A stretch of DNA of 64,000 bases from positions 186,001 to 250,000 of the forward strand of contig NZ_SHLC01000001.1 in the NCBI RefSeq assembly GCF_004217495.1, written 5' to 3'. Made by a program: the position numbers and the translations under genes. Below, one piece after another: positions 1 through 7,875 of this stretch (the first letter of the stretch is position 1; each line of letters starts with the position of its first letter). This DNA comes from Microterricola gilva (GTDB taxonomy: Bacteria > Actinomycetota > Actinomycetes > Actinomycetales > Microbacteriaceae). The notes below the pieces were generated by a model, which saw only the letters and a list, made by a program, of their open reading frames with translations, searched no databases and was not told the origin of the DNA.

Positions 1-2
1 GA

Positions 3-1307
3 GTCGGCCGTGCCCACGAGGCCCTCGCCGTCCCCGGCATCCGTCTGGCCCACGGTGACGCCCTGGTGTCGGTGGAGCTGGCGACCGTCTGCGGATCCGA
101 TGTGCACACAGCGACCGGGCACCGGCCAGGGCCGGTGCCGTCGGTGCTCGGGCACGAACAGGTGGGCAGGGTGCTCGCGACAGCGGGGCCGGTGCGCGCG
201 GTCGACGGCCGACGCCTCGAACCGGGCATGCGGGTGATCTGGTCGGTCGTCGTGTCGTGCGGGCGTTGCGCGCGGTGCCGCCGCGGTCTCTCGAACAAGT
301 GCAGCTCGGCGACGAAGTACGGGCACGAGGCCGTGCACCACGAGTGGGAGCTGAGCGGTGGCTTCGCCTCGGCCGTGCACCTGAAGCGCGGAACCGGCAT
401 CGTGATCGTCGACGACGAGACCCCAGCCGGCGTGCTCGCGCCGGCATCGTGCGCCACCGCAACCGTCGTCGCCGCGATCGAGGCCGCCGAGCAGATCACG
501 CCGCTGTCCGGCCGCACCGTGCTCGTCACGGGTGCAGGCATGCTCGGGCTCACGGCCACGGCAATGGCCACGGATGCCGGGGCGCGCGTGATCGTCAGCG
601 ACCCGAGCGCCGAGCGGCGTGCGGCCGCGCTGCGCTTCGGTGCCGCCGCCGTTGCCGATCCGACGCGGCCGAGCGGTTCCGCCGGCAGCCTCAAGCGGGT
701 GCTCGCCGCGCAGACCAGAGGGCGCGGGCTGTGCGATGTCGCGCTGGAGCTCTCCGGGGCCGTGCCGGCCGTGACATCCGCCATCGCCTCCCTCGACACC
801 GGCGGCGTGCTCGTGCTCGTCGGCAGCGTCTCACCGAGTGCGCCGGTGCAGCTCGACCCGGAGCGCGTCGTGCGCCAGCTGCTGACCGTGCGCGGTGTGC
901 ACAACTACACGCCGGCTCAGCTGCAGCGGGCGGCGGACTACCTGGCGACGGCGTGGCGGCGGCGCCCGTTCGAGCAGCTGCTCGGCGAGGTCTTCCCGCT
1001 CGAGCAGATCGATGCCGCCTTCGACGCGGCGCGCGCGCTCGGCGGCCCGACACCCGCCCCGGCTGCCACCGGATCGCCCCGCGCTGCGGCCGGCAGCCCC
1101 TCCGGCTCCGTCGTCGACGCCCCAGCCTCCGATCGGGCGCTAGCGCTGTTCCGCCCGCCCGCGTCCGAGTCCGACGCAGACCGGCCGACCGTCGTGGCGC
1201 CCGTCGCCGCCCGCATCGGCCTGGCTCCGAGCGCGATCCCGCACGCCGTGCCGACCCCACACCCCGATCGCGACCGCACCGGCCGCCGCATCCACCCGGC
1301 CGACTAG
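3..1307 (+). CDS. Zinc-dependent alcohol dehydrogenase (MDR family), 5' end outside window
   Basis: The open frame runs in from the left edge, so the true start lies outside the window; the GTG at 66 is internal to the fold (it precedes VELATVCGSD). Visible features are the catalytic-zinc Cys (VCGSD) and GHE motif, the structural-zinc cluster CGRCARCRRG followed by a fourth Cys, and the Rossmann motif GAGMLG. This is the medium-chain dehydrogenase fold, and the order of motifs resembles the putative phosphonate-catabolism alcohol dehydrogenases; no phosphonate gene is nearby, so the substrate is unknown. The catalytic domain seems to end near RALGG. About 80 further residues rich in Ala, Pro and Ser form a low-complexity tail unusual for the family. 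Confidence 0.85.
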   Translation, partial: VGRAHEALAVPGIRLAHGDALVSVELATVCGSDVHTATGHRPGPVPSVLGHEQVGRVLATAGPVRAVDGRRLEPGMRVIWSVVVSCGRCARCRRGLSNKCSSATKYGHEAVHHEWELSGGFASAVHLKRGTGIVIVDDETPAGVLAPASCATATVVAAIEAAEQITPLSGRTVLVTGAGMLGLTATAMATDAGARVIVSDPSAERRAAALRFGAAAVADPTRPSGSAGSLKRVLAAQTRGRGLCDVALELSGAVPAVTSAIASLDTGGVLVLVGSVSPSAPVQLDPERVVRQLLTVRGVHNYTPAQLQRAADYLATAWRRRPFEQLLGEVFPLEQIDAAFDAARALGGPTPAPAATGSPRAAAGSPSGSVVDAPASDRALALFRPPASESDADRPTVVAPVAARIGLAPSAIPHAVPTPHPDRDRTGRRIHPAD

Positions 1308-1328
1308 CCGTCCAGATGGACGTTGCTC

Positions 1329-1357
1329 TTGACGGGGAGCGGTGTCCGAGGTCTAAT
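1329..1357 (+). promoter_or_regulatory. Sigma-70-type promoter of the padR-MFS operon
   Basis: TTGACG at 1329-1334 and TCTAAT at 1352-1357 are separated by 17 bp, close to the vegetative consensus. A short inverted repeat (TCCG...CGGA, about 1360-1378) lies over the predicted start of transcription, and could be the site where the PadR protein represses its own operon. Confidence 0.55.
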
Positions 1358-1388
1358 AGTCCGGTTGGAATAATCGGAACGGAATATT

Positions 1389-1988
1389 GTGGTCGCGCTC
1401 ACACCCCTCGGCATCGCGGCGCTCGCGCTGCTCGCCGAGCGACCCATGCACCCCTACGAGATGTACCAACTGCTGATCCAGCGCCGTGAGGATCGGGTGG
1501 TCAAGGTGCGGCGCGGCTCGCTCTACCACGCGGTCGACCGGCTGCTCGAGCAGGGCCTCGCGGTCGTCCGCGCCACCGAACGAGCCGGCAACCGGCCGGA
1601 GCGCACGAGCTACGAGATCACGGATGCCGGGCGCGAGCGCCTGTCCACCACGATCGCCGAGCTCCTCGCCACGCCCGTCAACGAGTACCCGAGCTTCCCG
1701 CTGGCGCTCGGCGAATCACACAACCTCCCGCGGCACGAGGTGACCGAGCTGCTCGGCGCCCGCATCGCGCTCCTGCACGCCGAGCTCGCCGAGATCGAGC
1801 AGCTCACGGCCGGCGCGACCGCCAAGGGCGTCCCGCGCCTGTACTGGATCGACGCCGACTACCGAGCGACCCTGCTGCGCGCCGAAATCGCCTGGCTCAC
1901 CGCGACCGTCGCCGACATCGCGAGCGGCGCACTGCCGTGGCTCGACGCCGTTTCCGGCGCCACCACCTCCACGCACTCCCCGAACTGA
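1389..1988 (+). CDS. PadR family transcriptional regulator
   Basis: A 199-residue protein with an N-terminal PadR winged helix: the stretch HPYEMYQLLIQRREDR is followed by RRGSLYHAVDRLLEQGL, the recognition-helix region, and by the wing around SYEITDAGRERL. The C-terminal half (about residues 95-190) is helical, as in the family's dimerisation domain. The start is GTG at 1389. The gene ends 12 bp before an MFS drug exporter on the same strand, the classic arrangement of a PadR repressor controlling an efflux pump in response to an aromatic or drug ligand. Ligand unknown. Confidence 0.88.
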   Translation: MVALTPLGIAALALLAERPMHPYEMYQLLIQRREDRVVKVRRGSLYHAVDRLLEQGLAVVRATERAGNRPERTSYEITDAGRERLSTTIAELLATPVNEYPSFPLALGESHNLPRHEVTELLGARIALLHAELAEIEQLTAGATAKGVPRLYWIDADYRATLLRAEIAWLTATVADIASGALPWLDAVSGATTSTHSPN

Positions 1989-2000
1989 AGGACAACGTCC

Positions 2001-3530
2001 ATGGAAATCGTCACCCGGCCCTGGCCGGCCCTCTGGGCACTCGTGCTCGGATTCTTCATGATCCTGGTCGACTCCACGATCGTCTCGGTCGCGAACCCGT
2101 CGATCATGACGGGGCTCGACGCCAACATCAACAGCGTGATCTGGGTGACGAGTGCCTACCTGCTCGCCTACGCCGTGCCGCTGCTGATCACCGGTCGCCT
2201 CGGCGACCGCTTCGGCCCGAAGCGGCTCTACCTCATCGGTCTGGCTGTGTTCACTGCGGCATCCGCATGGTGCGGCCTCTCCGGCGACATCAACTCGCTG
2301 ATCATGGCCCGCGTCTTCCAGGGCTTCGGCGCCGCCATGATGACGCCGCAGACGATGGCCGTGATCACCCGCATCTTCCCGCCGGACCGGCGCGGCCAGG
2401 CCATGGGCCTGTGGGGTGCCGTCGCCGGTGTTGCGACGCTCGTCGGCCCGATCCTCGGCGGCGTGCTCGTGGATGCCGCAGGCTGGGAGTGGATCTTCTT
2501 CGTCAACGTGCCGGTGGGCATCGTCGCATTCGTGCTGGCGTGGAGGCTCGTGCCGACGCTGGCGACGCACAAGCACCGCTTCGACATCCCCGGCGTCATC
2601 CTCAGCGCGCTCGGCCTGTTCCTGATCGTGTTCGGCATCCAGGAGGGCGAGAGCTACGACTGGGGCGTGATCTGGGGCCCGATCACCGTGTGGGGCCTCA
2701 TCATCACCGGCATCGTGATCTTCGCCGCGTTCATCGGCTGGCAGGCGATCAACAAGGGGGAGCCGCTGCTGCCGCTCGGCCTCTTCCGCGACCGCAACTT
2801 CGCGCTCTCCAACGTCGCCATCACCACCGTCGGCTTCGCGATCACCGCGATGGCGCTGCCGCTGATGTTCTACACGCAGACGGTGCGCGGCCTGACGCCG
2901 ACGCAGTCGGCGCTGCTGCTCATCCCGATGGCCGTGATCTCCGGCGGCCTCGCGCCGGTCGTCGGCAAGCTCGTCGACCGGGTGAACCCCAAGTACATCG
3001 CCGGCTTCGGCCTGCTCTGCCTGGCGGGCGCGCTCGCCTGGCTCGGCAGCATCCTCTCCGCGGATGTGCCGCTCTGGCAGCTGCTGTTCCCGATCGCGTT
3101 GCTCGGCCTCGCCAACGCCGGCATCTGGGCGCCGCTGGCGACCTCCGCCACCCGCAACCTGCCGCCTCGCCTGGCCGGCGCCGGCTCCGGCGTCTACAAC
3201 ACGACGCGCCAGATGGGCGCGGTGCTTGGAAGCGCCGGCATCGCGGCGCTCATGCAGTCACGCCTCGCGGCGGAGCTGCCCGGGTTCACAGAGGGCGGCG
3301 GGGCCGGCGAGGGAGCCGGGTCCGGCAACACCGTGCTGCCGGACGCGCTGCAGGCCGGCTTCAGCACCGCGATGGGGCAGTCGCTGCTGCTGCCCGCTGC
3401 CGTTGCCGTGCTCGGCGCGCTCGCCGTCGCGTTCTTCGCCGCACCCAAGAAGGTGCACGGCTGGACCGCGCCGCAGGCACCGGATACCGCGGCGGCCGAG
3501 ACCGGCCCGACGCCGGTCGCCGCCGACTGA
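2001..3530 (+). CDS. MFS transporter, DHA2 (EmrB/QacA) drug efflux family
   Basis: A 509-residue integral membrane protein with about 14 hydrophobic segments, the size and topology of DHA2 proton-drug antiporters. Motif A is visible as GRLGDRFGPKR between TM2 and TM3, and an early TM1 segment carries DSTIVSVANPSI, the family's D1-like motif. The ATG start has GAAGGA upstream. It is the second gene of the padR operon and probably exports the compound sensed by that regulator. The C-terminus ends in a short Ala/Thr/Pro tail. A perfect hairpin follows the stop codon. Substrate not predictable. Confidence 0.88.
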   Translation: MEIVTRPWPALWALVLGFFMILVDSTIVSVANPSIMTGLDANINSVIWVTSAYLLAYAVPLLITGRLGDRFGPKRLYLIGLAVFTAASAWCGLSGDINSLIMARVFQGFGAAMMTPQTMAVITRIFPPDRRGQAMGLWGAVAGVATLVGPILGGVLVDAAGWEWIFFVNVPVGIVAFVLAWRLVPTLATHKHRFDIPGVILSALGLFLIVFGIQEGESYDWGVIWGPITVWGLIITGIVIFAAFIGWQAINKGEPLLPLGLFRDRNFALSNVAITTVGFAITAMALPLMFYTQTVRGLTPTQSALLLIPMAVISGGLAPVVGKLVDRVNPKYIAGFGLLCLAGALAWLGSILSADVPLWQLLFPIALLGLANAGIWAPLATSATRNLPPRLAGAGSGVYNTTRQMGAVLGSAGIAALMQSRLAAELPGFTEGGGAGEGAGSGNTVLPDALQAGFSTAMGQSLLLPAAVAVLGALAVAFFAAPKKVHGWTAPQAPDTAAAETGPTPVAAD

Positions 3531-3552
3531 TCGGCCGCGGCCCGTAGCGAAA

Positions 3553-3590
3553 ACAGGCAGGGCCGGTGCACTTGCGCCGGCCCTGCCTGT
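3553..3590. terminator. Bidirectional hairpin terminator between MFS and kynU
   Basis: ACAGGCAGGGCCGG (3553-3566) and CCGGCCCTGCCTGT (3577-3590) form a perfect 14-bp stem with a 10-nt loop. It sits between two convergent genes and can serve both. Confidence 0.75.
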
Positions 3591-3651
3591 ATTCGCGTAC
3601 AGCGGACCGCTGCGGCCTGTATTTGCGACGGCGTACCGGGGCTGGCGCGGC

Positions 3652-3670
3652 GGTGTCGACAGGCTCAGCC
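3652..3670. repeat. GGTTGAGCCTGTCGAAACC-type repeat overlapping the kynU stop codon
   Basis: On the minus strand this reads GGCTGAGCCTGTCGACACC. The TGA inside the repeat is the kynU stop codon. Related copies occur at 28041-28162, 30587-30657, 41702-41720 and 59434-59535. Confidence 0.5.
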
Positions 3671-4963
3671 AGCGGCGTCGGCCAGCACCGCCGAGAGGGT
3701 GTCGCGGGCGGCGGCCATGCCGCGGTAGACCTCGTCGAAGCTCGTCGAGAGCGGGGCGAGCCCGATCCGCAGCCCGCCAGGGTCGCGGTAGTCGGGGATG
3801 ACGTCCTGCTCCCAGAGCCGGGCGTTCACCTCGCGCATCGCCGGGTGGTGCACGGTCACGTGCCCGCCGCGCTCCTCCGGGTCGGCGGGTGTCGCGAGCG
3901 TCACGCCGAGCGGCGCGAGCCACTCCTCGAACAGCCGGATGGCGAACGCGGTCAGTGCGCGGGACTTCTCCCGGATTGCGCCCATGCCCGCCTCCTCGAT
4001 CATCTCGAGCGTGTCCTGCATGGCGAGCATGCCGACGATGGCGGCCGTTCCGCTGACGAATCGCTGCATCCCGGGCGCCGGCTCATAGTTGGGGCCCATG
4101 GCGAACATGTCGCTCGTTCCCCACCAGCCCTGGATCGGCTGGGCGAGCTCCGCCTGCAGCCCCTCGCGCACATAGGCGAATGCCGGGGAGCCCGGACCGC
4201 CGTTCAGATACTTGTAGGTGCAGCCGACGGCCAGGTCGAAGCCCCAGGCGTCGGCCTCGACGGGCACGGCGCCGGCGGAGTGGCAGAGGTCCCAGAGGAT
4301 CAATGCCCCGGCCTCGTGGGCGATGCGGGTCAGCTCAGGCGCATCGGCGAGGTGGGCAGAACGATAGGCGACGTGCGAGATGACGACGAGCGCCGTCTGC
4401 GGCCCGACGACGGACGCCAGCTGCTCCGGCGTGACGCCGGCGCTCGTGTCGACCTCGATCCAGCGCAGGCTGAGGCCGCGCTCCTTCGCGATGCCATCGA
4501 GGATGTAGCGGTCGGTCGGGAAGTTGTCGGTGTCGACGACGATCTCGACGCGTGCGGGGTCGCGGGCGATCTGGGCATCGACGGCGGCGCGCGCCAGCTT
4601 GTAGAGCAGCACCGTCGTCGAGTCGCCGATCACCGTCTGGCCCGCGGCCGCACCAATCACCGACGCGCCGATGCGGTCGCCGATCACGTAGGGCAGCCGC
4701 AACCAGGTCTCGTCCCAGCCGCGGATCAGCCGACCGGCCCACTCCTCGCGGAGGAAGTTCTCGACCCGCTCGATCGCCGACAGCGGTGGGCGCCCGAGTG
4801 AGTTGCCGTCGAAGTAGACGAGCTCGCTCTCAGCGCCGGCAAAGCGCTCGCGGAAATAGGCGAGCGGGTCTGCCGCATCGAGCCGCCGCGCCTCGGTCAG
4901 CAGCGGCTCTGCGTGGCCGACGGATGCCGCGGCATCCGAGATCGTGGTGCGGTCATCGCTCAT
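3665..4963 (-). CDS. kynU: Kynureninase
   Basis: A 432-residue fold-type I PLP enzyme that cleaves L-kynurenine to anthranilate and alanine. Diagnostic stretches are FDGNSLGRPP near the N-terminus, WDLCHSAG with the PLP-pyridine Asp at about 225, and CTYKYLNGGPGSP with the Schiff-base Lys at about 251. Length is normal for KynU. The ATG overlaps the stop codon of the preceding amidohydrolase gene (ATGA), indicating translational coupling in the kynA-amidohydrolase-kynU operon. The stop codon lies within a dispersed intergenic repeat. Anthranilate could feed tryptophan synthesis or aromatic degradation; no anthranilate dioxygenase is present nearby. Confidence 0.95.
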   Translation of the reverse strand: MSDDRTTISDAAASVGHAEPLLTEARRLDAADPLAYFRERFAGAESELVYFDGNSLGRPPLSAIERVENFLREEWAGRLIRGWDETWLRLPYVIGDRIGASVIGAAAGQTVIGDSTTVLLYKLARAAVDAQIARDPARVEIVVDTDNFPTDRYILDGIAKERGLSLRWIEVDTSAGVTPEQLASVVGPQTALVVISHVAYRSAHLADAPELTRIAHEAGALILWDLCHSAGAVPVEADAWGFDLAVGCTYKYLNGGPGSPAFAYVREGLQAELAQPIQGWWGTSDMFAMGPNYEPAPGMQRFVSGTAAIVGMLAMQDTLEMIEEAGMGAIREKSRALTAFAIRLFEEWLAPLGVTLATPADPEERGGHVTVHHPAMREVNARLWEQDVIPDYRDPGGLRIGLAPLSTSFDEVYRGMAAARDTLSAVLADAAG

Positions 4964-6075
4964 GGCAGCGTCTCCTCGAGGTAGTCAAGCGTTGTTCCGC
5001 GGGCTCCGGCGAGCCAGCGGGCGGTCTGTACGGCGATGTCGGTTGTGTCCGTCTCCTCGCCGGCGGCGAAGGCGATCTCGCTCGGCGGATCGCCGGGGAC
5101 CCAGGCGACGCGCGGTCCGATACGCAGATTCGACCCGTCCCCGGCGATCGCCGTGACGAGCCCGTTCGCGCTCAGCCCGGCCTCGGCGAGGGCGAGGAGC
5201 TCGCGTTCGTTCACGCCGACCGGCAGCGGGCCGTTGCCGAGGTCGGTTCCGTAGAGCACGCGGCCGCCGCGCTGGACGAAGCGGCGCACGTTGTCGATCG
5301 CGATGGCGCGGGCCGGCGTGTTCTCGCCCCAGCCGTGGATGTCGATCGTCGAGATCCACTGCATGCCCATGAGCGTCATCTCATCGAGCAGCCCATCGCT
5401 CAGGGCCTCGCTGAACGGGGCATGGGCGAGGAGGTCGGCGCCGACGTCGACGGCCAGTTGGGCGCTGCCGATGCCCTCGGCGTGGGCGATGAGCGGAATC
5501 TTCTTGCGCCTGGCCCGCTCGTAGACGCCGATCTGCGCGTGCAGCTCAGGCAGCGGGCCTGCGTCGCTGTTCAGCATCAGCTTGATCGCCCTGGCGCCGA
5601 GCTCCACCTGGGCGTCGACGGCCGCCTGCGCCTCCTCAAAGGTGTTCAGTTCGATGATCGAGCCGGGTGGGGCCCAGCCGCTCTGGCCGGGGTAGCCGCC
5701 CGGCGAGGTGAGGAAGGCGCCGACGAAGTAGGTTTCCGGTAGCTCGGAGCCCATCTGCGCCGAGTCGATCGACCAGAGCGCGATCTCCTCGGGAATCCAG
5801 CCGAGGTCGAGCGCGTGGGTGATGCCGCCGGGCAGCAGCGCCTCGCGATCGATCAGCCCCATGTGCACGTGCCGGTCGAACAGCACAGGAAAGAGGGTGC
5901 CTGGGATCTCCAGTTCCGCCGGGCGGGCGCGTGCCGCTCGCTGCGTGGCGGTGTCGGCGAGCGACGGCTCCGGATCCGGGTGCAGGTGGCCGGCGTGGTA
6001 GGTGAAGACCGTCGGCCCCCGCCACTCTCCAGCCCACCAGTTGCGCACGCTGATCCGCGTGCCCTCGGTGATCAT
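4960..6075 (-). CDS. Metal-dependent amidohydrolase inside the kyn operon
   Basis: A 371-residue amidohydrolase-superfamily (TIM-barrel) protein. All expected metal ligands can be seen in order: HVH at about 69-71 after strand 1, a Lys in RAIKLML, His in LIAHAEG, His in LLAHAPF and Asp in YGTDLGNG. It is the middle gene of the operon, 7 bp after kynA and overlapping kynU by ATGA. The pathway step between the kynA and kynU products, hydrolysis of N-formylkynurenine, has no KynB-type gene here, so this enzyme is a candidate non-orthologous formamidase. That role is inferred from position only. It might instead act on another amide or cyclic amide. Confidence 0.8.
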   Translation of the reverse strand: MITEGTRISVRNWWAGEWRGPTVFTYHAGHLHPDPEPSLADTATQRAARARPAELEIPGTLFPVLFDRHVHMGLIDREALLPGGITHALDLGWIPEEIALWSIDSAQMGSELPETYFVGAFLTSPGGYPGQSGWAPPGSIIELNTFEEAQAAVDAQVELGARAIKLMLNSDAGPLPELHAQIGVYERARRKKIPLIAHAEGIGSAQLAVDVGADLLAHAPFSEALSDGLLDEMTLMGMQWISTIDIHGWGENTPARAIAIDNVRRFVQRGGRVLYGTDLGNGPLPVGVNERELLALAEAGLSANGLVTAIAGDGSNLRIGPRVAWVPGDPPSEIAFAAGEETDTTDIAVQTARWLAGARGTTLDYLEETLP

Positions 6076-6082
6076 GGCATTC

Positions 6083-6943
6083 TCATGGCGTGCGGCCGAT
6101 TTCGGTGCGCACCGCGTACAGCTCGGGGAAGAAGGTGAGCTCGAGGGCCTTCTGCAGGAAGGCCGCGCCGGTCGAACCGCCGGTCCCCGTCTTCATGCCG
6201 ATGGTGCGCTGCACCGTCTTCAGGTGCCGGAAGCGCCAGAGCTGGAAGTTCTCCTCCAGGTCGACGAACTCCTCACAGGCCTCGTAGGCAGACCAGTTCT
6301 CGCTCGCGTTCTCGTAGATGTGCCGGAACACGGGCACCAGCTCCGGGTCGAGCACCCACGCCTCGGTCACGTCGCGCTCCAGCACCGACTGCGGAACCGC
6401 GTAGCCTGCCCGGTGCAGGTAGCGCAGGAACTCGTCGTAGATGCTCGGGGCCTCGAGCAGTTCGCCGAGAAGGGCGGATGCCGCGGCATCCGACTCGAAG
6501 ACACTCAGCATGCGGCGGTTCTTGTTGCCGAGCACGAACTCGACGGCACGGTACTGCCAGGACTGGAAACCGCTGGAGTTGCCGAGGAAGCCACGGAACT
6601 CGGCGTACTCGGTGGGGGTGAGCGTGGCGAGAACCGACCACTGCTCCGTCAGCGTGCGCTGGATGTGTTTGACCCTGGCGATGCGCTTGAGCGCGGGCGG
6701 GAGCTGGTCGGCGCGCAGCAGATCGCGCGCGCTTGCCAGCTCGTGCAGCACGAGCTTGAGCCAGAGCTCGGTCGTCTGGTGCTGCACGATGAAGAGCAGT
6801 TCGTCGTGGTGCTCCGGCACGCTCACCGGCAGCTGGGCCGAGAGCAGCGTGTCGAGCTGCAGGTAGCCGCCGTAGCTCATCCGGTCAGTGAAATCCGTCA
6901 CAATGTCCGGGTCGAACTCGCGGGTGTTCTTCTCGACCGACAC
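6083..6943 (-). CDS. kynA: Tryptophan 2,3-dioxygenase
   Basis: The heme enzyme that opens the indole ring of L-tryptophan to N-formylkynurenine. The motif FIVQHQTTELWLKL places the active-site His at residue 55, as in characterised bacterial TDO; RFRHLKTVQRTIG holds the proximal heme His, and GTGGSTG follows. I chose the GTG at 6943 rather than the upstream ATG because AAGGAG lies 5 nt before it and the resulting 286 residues match the family length; the longer frame would add an Arg-rich tail with no homology. First gene of the kynA-amidohydrolase-kynU operon, divergent from a TetR regulator. Confidence 0.94.
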   Translation of the reverse strand: MSVEKNTREFDPDIVTDFTDRMSYGGYLQLDTLLSAQLPVSVPEHHDELLFIVQHQTTELWLKLVLHELASARDLLRADQLPPALKRIARVKHIQRTLTEQWSVLATLTPTEYAEFRGFLGNSSGFQSWQYRAVEFVLGNKNRRMLSVFESDAAASALLGELLEAPSIYDEFLRYLHRAGYAVPQSVLERDVTEAWVLDPELVPVFRHIYENASENWSAYEACEEFVDLEENFQLWRFRHLKTVQRTIGMKTGTGGSTGAAFLQKALELTFFPELYAVRTEIGRTP

Positions 6944-7125
6944 TGGTGCTCCTTGCTTGATGCCATGCGCAACTCCATGGTTGCTCCAAGCATCATCGCT
7001 GCCAGCGGGGGCCGAGCGCAACGCGGCTCGGCGCGTCCAGGAGGCATTCAGCGATCGGGTCCTGCCCGCACGCGTGTGGCGCACCGCCGGCCGCGGGGAG
7101 TCGCGCCCAGCACCCGCATCAAGCG

Positions 7126-7165
7126 GAGGTATACCTCGGTATAATTCACGCGCGAGGCGTACAAT
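7126..7165 (+). promoter_or_regulatory. Palindromic operator and leaderless promoter of the TetR gene
   Basis: GAGGTATACCTC (7126-7137) is a perfect 12-bp palindrome followed by GGTATAATTC. TACAAT at 7160-7165 ends exactly 6 nt before the ATG at 7172, so the TetR mRNA is probably leaderless and the palindrome covers the -35 area. Its place between tetR and kynA suggests control of both. Confidence 0.55.
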
Positions 7166-7171
7166 GGATGC

Positions 7172-7849
7172 ATGAGTTCAACGGGCGATTCGGCTGTCAA
7201 CGGCGGCTCCGGCGCCGAGCCGATCAGGCGTCGAAAGGACGCCCAACGCAACTACGATCGGCTGCTCAGCGAGGCGCGCACGGTCGTGGCCGAACGGGGC
7301 AGTGACGCGTCGCTGGAGGAGATCGCACGGCGCGCCGAGGTGGGCATCGCCACGCTCTACCGGCACTTCCCGAACCGCACCGAGCTGATCAGGGCGCTCT
7401 ACGAGCAGTCCCTGGCCGGGCTCATGGCCTCCTCGTCGGACATCTTCGCCGCGCCGAGCGCGTGGGAGGGTGTCGCGCGTTACGTCGAACGGGTCGCGGA
7501 ATGGCTGATCGATGACCCGGGCCTGCCGTCGATCATCGTCTACATGGGCACGGCGGATGCCGGCTACCGGCCGGGTGCGGCCATCGAGGCGCCGCTCGCC
7601 GCCCTCATCGCGCGCGCCCAGGCCGACGGCGAACTCCGCCCGGATGTCAACGGGGTCGACGTGTCGATCCTCGTCACGATGCTCGGCGTGCTCTCCAGCT
7701 ACAACCGTCCAGGAAAGCCGGCCACGATCGACTGGCGCCGCCAGCTCGGGATCGTGCTCGACGGGCTGCGCGCCGAGAATGTGCGGACCGAACTGCCGGG
7801 AACGCCGCTCGACGCCGACGGATTCCACCACGCGGTGCACAAGAACTGA
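7172..7849 (+). CDS. TetR family transcriptional regulator
   Basis: A 225-residue protein with a TetR N-terminal helix-turn-helix at about residues 25-70: the stretch from DASLEEIARRAEVGIATLYRHFPNRTELI is diagnostic. The rest is a helical ligand-binding domain resembling the TetR C-terminal family that carries a short SSYNRPG stretch. It is transcribed divergently from the kyn operon across a 227-bp spacer with a perfect palindrome next to its own promoter, so it may repress kynA, itself, or both. The inducer could be tryptophan, kynurenine or something unrelated. The family is certain; the target is inference. Confidence 0.85.
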   Translation: MSSTGDSAVNGGSGAEPIRRRKDAQRNYDRLLSEARTVVAERGSDASLEEIARRAEVGIATLYRHFPNRTELIRALYEQSLAGLMASSSDIFAAPSAWEGVARYVERVAEWLIDDPGLPSIIVYMGTADAGYRPGAAIEAPLAALIARAQADGELRPDVNGVDVSILVTMLGVLSSYNRPGKPATIDWRRQLGIVLDGLRAENVRTELPGTPLDADGFHHAVHKN

Positions 7850-7875
7850 GGCGCCGGCGCGGCATCCGTTGCCGG

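Noticed and set aside
6944-7125. Riboswitch or leader peptide for the kyn operon
   Set aside because: There is a long spacer upstream of kynA with a weak GCAAC/GTTGC repeat but no Trp-rich reading frame and no attenuator hairpin pair that I could support.
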